Source: Citrus sinensis
Lineage: Eukaryota > Streptophyta > Magnoliopsida > Sapindales > Rutaceae
Reading direction: 5' to 3'
NCBI RefSeq assembly: GCF_022201045.2
Contig: NC_068558.1
Location: 8,213,501-8,277,500 of the forward strand
DNA length: 64,000 nucleotides
The position numbers were made by a program, and so were the translations under genes. Position 1 is the first letter of the stretch; each line of letters starts with the position of its first letter. The notes under the pieces are model-generated. The model made no database searches, was not told the origin of the DNA, and worked only from the letters and a program-made list of their open reading frames with translations. Below, piece by piece: positions 62,527 to 64,000 of this stretch.

Positions 62527-62598
62527 AGCCCCCGGCGAGGATCGAACTCGCGACCTTTCGCTTACGAAGCGAACGCACTACCACTATGCTACGGAGGC
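62527..62598 (-). tRNA. tRNA-Thr (anticodon CGU)
   Basis: The 72-nt minus-strand sequence folds as a standard cloverleaf. Acceptor GCCTCCG pairs with CGGGGGC (one G-U) and the discriminator is U. The anticodon stem TTCGC/GCGAA encloses the loop TTCGTAA with anticodon CGU (62566-62564), reading ACG threonine codons. The T arm is GCGAG TTCGATC CTCGC. There is no intron and no encoded CCA. Internal A box (TAGCATAGTGG) and B box (GAGTTCGATCC) are intact. Nuclear type. Confidence 0.95.
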
Positions 62599-64000
62599 GC
62601 CAGCTCATTAGTCAAATCCTGGTAAAGATAAAAAGCGTTTTACGAGATTTAAATCACTGCAAAACTTGACCCATTGGTCCTGGTGTTTATAAGGAAAATC
62701 ATTTCAATCCCTTGGGAATGGGCCAAGACTAGGAAATTGGAAATGGGCCGGTCCAAGGACAGGGGCAAAGAATTTTGTGCCTAAATATTGGATCAGGCCC
62801 GTACTTATACAATTTCTAGTTTGCGGCCTTTTGGGGTTTTTATTTTTTATTTTTTATTTTTTGGGGCCGGGCCGCGCCGCGCCGGGGGGTTGGGTTGTGG
62901 TTGCTGCCTGATTTTGGATTGCCAAAGGTAATCGACATGCCACAGTCAAGTCAAGTCAGTGTCTAATGCCTAGCCTTTTGAGTTCTTCAGTCACGAGTGT
63001 TGTATATGAAATAGATTGAAGAGGGAGAGAAAAAAAAAAAAAAAAAACTTGTGTAAATAAAATTAATAGAAGAGAGAGAGAAAAGTAAAAGTAGGATTAA
63101 CAATATTTGTATTTGTTCTTAAATGTAATTATAATACAATTAAATTTTTTGAGATTAATAAAACGGTGCCAATAGTCAACTCTTTTCTTTTCTTTTTTGT
63201 TTTTTAAGGATAGGGGCTAGGCAAATTGGCCTAAGAGATACTTTAGCCCTACCTCCCTCATAATTAGGGATGATTATGGGGTTCCCATAATCCATGATCT
63301 AAATTTATTGATGAGTGGGTTTAAAACGAACTTGGAGTAGATTTGAATCTAAATGAATAGATCCAAAATGTAGAGACATATCCAACTTAGAATTCATATC
63401 AAATATCCAATTAAAAGTCTTTTAATATAACCTTTTTTAAAGTATTAAATAATTATCAATGACAATCAAATTAAACTTATACCTACCTTACCAAAATCAA
63501 GGTCGCACTTATAAAATACAACATTTATTAATTTTATATGAAATTTAAAGTTTTCTTCTTAATTTTAATTGAGATGCATTATGTATTTCAGTTGATAGCA
63601 ATGCATTTTTTTTCCTCAAATATTTTCTCTTTTATTTTTTCTTGATAGACTTTAGAGCTTAACCAAAATAAACTATGTTAATATTCTCTTACAATCTATA
63701 ACAATTTTAAAACAAGCTTTACTAAAAAATTAAAATTGATAAATTCATGACATATTTGGATATGTATTTATTTATTTGTTTTCTGGGATATGGATATGAA
63801 GCAAAAATACAGACCCAGAATGGATTTAGAGCAAATACTGTATCTCAGTCTTTTTCACGGATCTAAATAGGGGACAGGATAGATCCAACCCATAATTCCC
63901 GCCGCTGCCATCCATACCAATGATTCATTTGCTTGAAAATCAGTCGGGTTTGCTTTGACTCCATCACTTGGAAGAATGTCGGATGTGATGGAAATGCTTC
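62599..64000. other. Right-edge intergenic region
   Basis: No gene seen. GC-rich CCGGGCCGCGCCGCGCCGG at about 62867-62885. From about 63268 (TAGGGATGATTATGGGG) to about 63917 (CTGCCATCCATA) the ends faintly resemble a hAT element, but no target duplication matches. Confidence 0.4.

Noticed and set aside
63268-63917. Possible hAT element near the right edge
   Set aside because: The ends are only loosely similar and the 8-bp flanks do not match.
1-64000. Endogenous viral, CRISPR, rRNA or organelle-derived sequence
   Set aside because: No polymerase or coat motifs, repeat-spacer arrays, rRNA blocks or long organelle-like coding stretches were seen.

Overview
This is nuclear DNA of a flowering plant. 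The spliced genes have plant-type introns with T-rich acceptors, the intergenic DNA is very AT-rich, and hAT, Mutator-type, SINE and LTR remnants are scattered through it. Gene content and protein sequences point to a woody rosid eudicot. Citrus or a close relative is my impression from protein sequence alone and has not been checked. All gene models were read by eye from reading frames, splice sites and family conservation.

Gene layout, left to right: (1) 1-1424 (+), 3' part of RPA1/RPA70, a replication protein A large subunit; (2) 2334-5966 (-), a GDPD6-type glycerophosphodiester phosphodiesterase, with an apparent GC-AG intron; (3) 9444-12176 (-), a NINJA/AFP-family EAR-motif adaptor; (4) 17641-19587 (-), an unrecognised two-exon gene; (5) 27699-29041 (-), TOM5, a mitochondrial import subunit; (6) 29535-30378 (+), RIQ1-like DUF1118 thylakoid protein, head-to-head with TOM5; (7) 30943-36720 (-), a G3BP-like NTF2-RRM-RGG protein with a 5'UTR intron; (8) 41151-41534 (+), a small mitochondrial complex I (B14.5a-type) subunit; (9) 54311-55414 (+), a TCP5/TCP17-clade class II TCP transcription factor; (10) 62527-62598 (-), tRNA-Thr(CGU).

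Six of these (RPA70B, GDPD6, TOM5, RIQ1, B14.5a-like, TCP17-like) come in the same order as my recollection of Arabidopsis At5g08020 to At5g08070. The window therefore looks like a conserved ancestral segment, expanded by transposons and holding extra genes (NINJA-like, unknown, G3BP-like). The genes are independent housekeeping or regulatory units rather than a pathway cluster.

The intergenic DNA holds several mobile elements whose ends can be read directly. There are hAT elements with 8-bp target duplications at 21106-21693, 37295-37754, 44985-45977 (with a transposase C-terminal relic) and 60947-62315. A hAT relic at 22632-25888 is interrupted by a solo LTR at 22672-24534 with a 5-bp duplication. 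Two copies of one Mutator-type MITE with 9-bp duplications lie at 17014-17200 and 49477-49678. A fold-back MITE lies at 7451-7770, and tRNA-derived SINEs at 13187-13526 and 43761-43898. Two GC-rich islands (about 15740-16310 and 20430-20760) have no gene I can recognise. I saw no CRISPR, rRNA, viral insertion or toxin gene.
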